This document shows, piece by piece, positions 62,772 through 64,000 of a stretch of DNA of 64,000 bases. Source of the DNA: Marilutibacter penaei (GTDB lineage Bacteria; Pseudomonadota; Gammaproteobacteria; Xanthomonadales; Xanthomonadaceae); NCBI RefSeq assembly GCF_014145395.1, contig NZ_JACHTE010000001.1, positions 434,001 to 498,000 on the forward strand, in the 5' to 3' direction. The stretch's first letter is position 1; each line of letters opens with the position of its first letter. The position numbers and the translations under genes are program-made. Under the pieces are notes generated by a model. The model saw nothing but the letters and a program-made list of their open reading frames with translations, was not told the DNA's origin and did no database searches.

Positions 62772-64000
62772 CTACGGGACGCTTGCGTTCTCCTGCATGC
62801 CGAACTCGATCTCCAGCGCATCCATCACTTTCGCACCCTCGGCGTCGCCGCCACCGAAGGTCATCGGCGCCGGCTCGGGGGCGAGGGCGCGGTAGCCGCC
62901 GTCGTAGTCCCAGGTGGTGAGGTAAAGGGTGGCGCCGGCCAGGGTGTCCGGGGCATCGAAGGCCGTCGCCGGGAACACGGCGGTGATGGTGCGGGCGTCG
63001 CGATTGACGGTGAGCGTCGGGGCCGGCGCGGCGGCCTGGCCTTCGCTGCCGGCGTCGGCGCCTGCAGAGCGGGTCAGGGCGTTCGACCAGCCGTGGGTGC
63101 GCCAGCGGACGTGCCAGCGCCGGCCGTCCGGCAGGGCCGCGTGCTGCTGGGGCATGACGTCGGTGCCGTCGCTGCGGCCGGGCAGCGTGAGGTAGGCGGT
63201 CAGGGCGAGGTGGTCGAAGCCGTTGGCCGGGTGCCAGGCCTGGCTGATCGAGGCCATGGTGATTTCGAGCTTCAACGCGCCGCCCGCGGTCCAGGCGCGC
63301 ACGCGACGCAGGTCGGCGGGGCGCGCGTTCCACTCGTCGCCGAGGGGGTACCGGTAGCGGCCGTCGGGACCGCGGTCGTCGCCGGCGGGGTCGTCCACGT
63401 CGGCGACGAGCGTCCAGTCGAGCGCCACCCGGAACGTCGCGGCATCGCCCAGCGTGCCGGTGTCGGCATCGCGGGCGACGACACGGTGTTCGATGGCCGG
63501 GTCGACCATGGCATCGGTGCGCAGGCGTGCCTGCCAGTGGCCGTCGGAACCGACCTCCACGGTGACCGGCGCGGCGAGGTCGCCGTCGATGATGAGCTGG
63601 ATGCGCGCGCCGGGGCGTCCCGTGCCATGCAGTGCCAGCACGTCACGGACAGGCGCTTCGGAGAATGGCGCGACCGCGGGGCCCGCGAGGGGCTGCCCAG
63701 CGCTCCGTGAACCGATGGCGACACCGGCTTCGACTTGGGCTCCGACATCCGCGTGCATCGGGGGCGCGTCGTCCGCCTGCACACGCCAGACGCGGCCACC
63801 GCGCGGCGCCAGCACGAGGTCCAGCCGCCCGTCCGGTCCCACCACGAGGTCGGTCGCGTCGCCGTCGATCGCGAACGCGCCCTGCAGCCGGGTGCCGGCC
63901 GGCAGGCCGGTATCGAGCCGGTCGAGCAGGGTTGGCGTGTCGGCGGTGTTGAACACGACCAGTGCCTGGCCGTCATCACCATCGATGCGCCACGCGATCG
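62772..64000 (-). CDS. C-terminal part of a GH13-type enzyme with a glucodextranase-like DOMON domain
   Basis: The frame enters from the right edge (reading IAWRIDGDDGQALVVFNTAD) and is open for about 409 codons to the stop at 62772. The first part resembles the C-terminal beta domain of GH13 amylases. A bacterial Ig-like segment follows (APVRDVLALHGTGRPGARI region). The last 180 residues match the glucodextranase C-terminal, DOMON-like module (VADVDDPAGDDRGPDGRYRYP). The catalytic barrel lies outside the window. Linked by position to the alpha-glucan locus, but separated from it by the AraC cluster. Confidence 0.8.
   Translation of the reverse strand, partial: IAWRIDGDDGQALVVFNTADTPTLLDRLDTGLPAGTRLQGAFAIDGDATDLVVGPDGRLDLVLAPRGGRVWRVQADDAPPMHADVGAQVEAGVAIGSRSAGQPLAGPAVAPFSEAPVRDVLALHGTGRPGARIQLIIDGDLAAPVTVEVGSDGHWQARLRTDAMVDPAIEHRVVARDADTGTLGDAATFRVALDWTLVADVDDPAGDDRGPDGRYRYPLGDEWNARPADLRRVRAWTAGGALKLEITMASISQAWHPANGFDHLALTAYLTLPGRSDGTDVMPQQHAALPDGRRWHVRWRTHGWSNALTRSAGADAGSEGQAAAPAPTLTVNRDARTITAVFPATAFDAPDTLAGATLYLTTWDYDGGYRALAPEPAPMTFGGGDAEGAKVMDALEIEFGMQENASVP

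Overview
The window looks like chromosome of a high-GC gammaproteobacterium of the Xanthomonadaceae/Lysobacteraceae, probably Luteimonas- or Lysobacter-like. I infer this from the dense GC-rich coding, from a xanthomonadin-type aryl polyene locus with a XanB2-like chorismatase, from neighbour sets such as rhodanese-secB-gpsA and hemD-hemX-hemY, and from an XgtA-like alpha-glucosidase. I saw no rRNA, tRNA or CRISPR array.

Layout. 1-12.2 kb is an envelope region: a secreted HAD phosphatase and a DUF1254/DUF1214 protein, several outer-membrane barrels (two of the phenol meta-pathway transporter type, one Omp85 barrel without POTRA domains, one DUF481), a DUF4136 lipoprotein, and an eight-haem cytochrome fused to TPRs. 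It is interrupted at 7.6-8.4 kb by a repeat island with an IS256-family remnant. 12.2-20.5 kb is part of a xanthomonadin (aryl polyene) cluster: dehydratases, MMPL exporter, LolA-like protein, acyltransferase, membrane protein and ACP on the minus strand, with a flavin halogenase and a chorismatase divergent on the plus strand. The ketosynthases, ketoreductase and aryl-activating ligase are not here.

20.6-40.4 kb is mostly housekeeping: hemB, aroE, two SEC-C proteins, queF, a secreted M20 peptidase, hemF, gpsA-secB-rhodanese, hemD-hemX-hemY, a FadI-type thiolase and sodC. 40.5-49.2 kb is a nitrogen-control block (ntrB-ntrC, a bacterial O-GlcNAc-transferase-like gene, amtB-glnK-torF-type porin, glnA). 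A sigma-54 promoter and two NtrC-type sites lie upstream of glnA, in the geometry known from enteric glnA. 49.2-57.7 kb is a maltodextrin-use locus: LacI regulator, GH13 lipoprotein, MFS transporter, GH13 alpha-glucosidase and GH97 glucosidase. A further GH13-type protein with a glucodextranase-like C-terminus runs off the right edge. 57.7-58.5 kb is a second gene-free repeat island, followed by a BLUF photoreceptor and an AraC-controlled pair: a Tat-exported alcohol dehydrogenase and an exported cupin-CMD protein.

The most novel-looking signal is the shared make-up of the two repeat islands. Each has a long palindrome with a conserved core inside interchangeable, compensating stems. On the plus strand this is followed by an array of degenerate repeats spaced about 43 bp (or 21 bp) and made of short dyads. 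I do not recognise this composite element.
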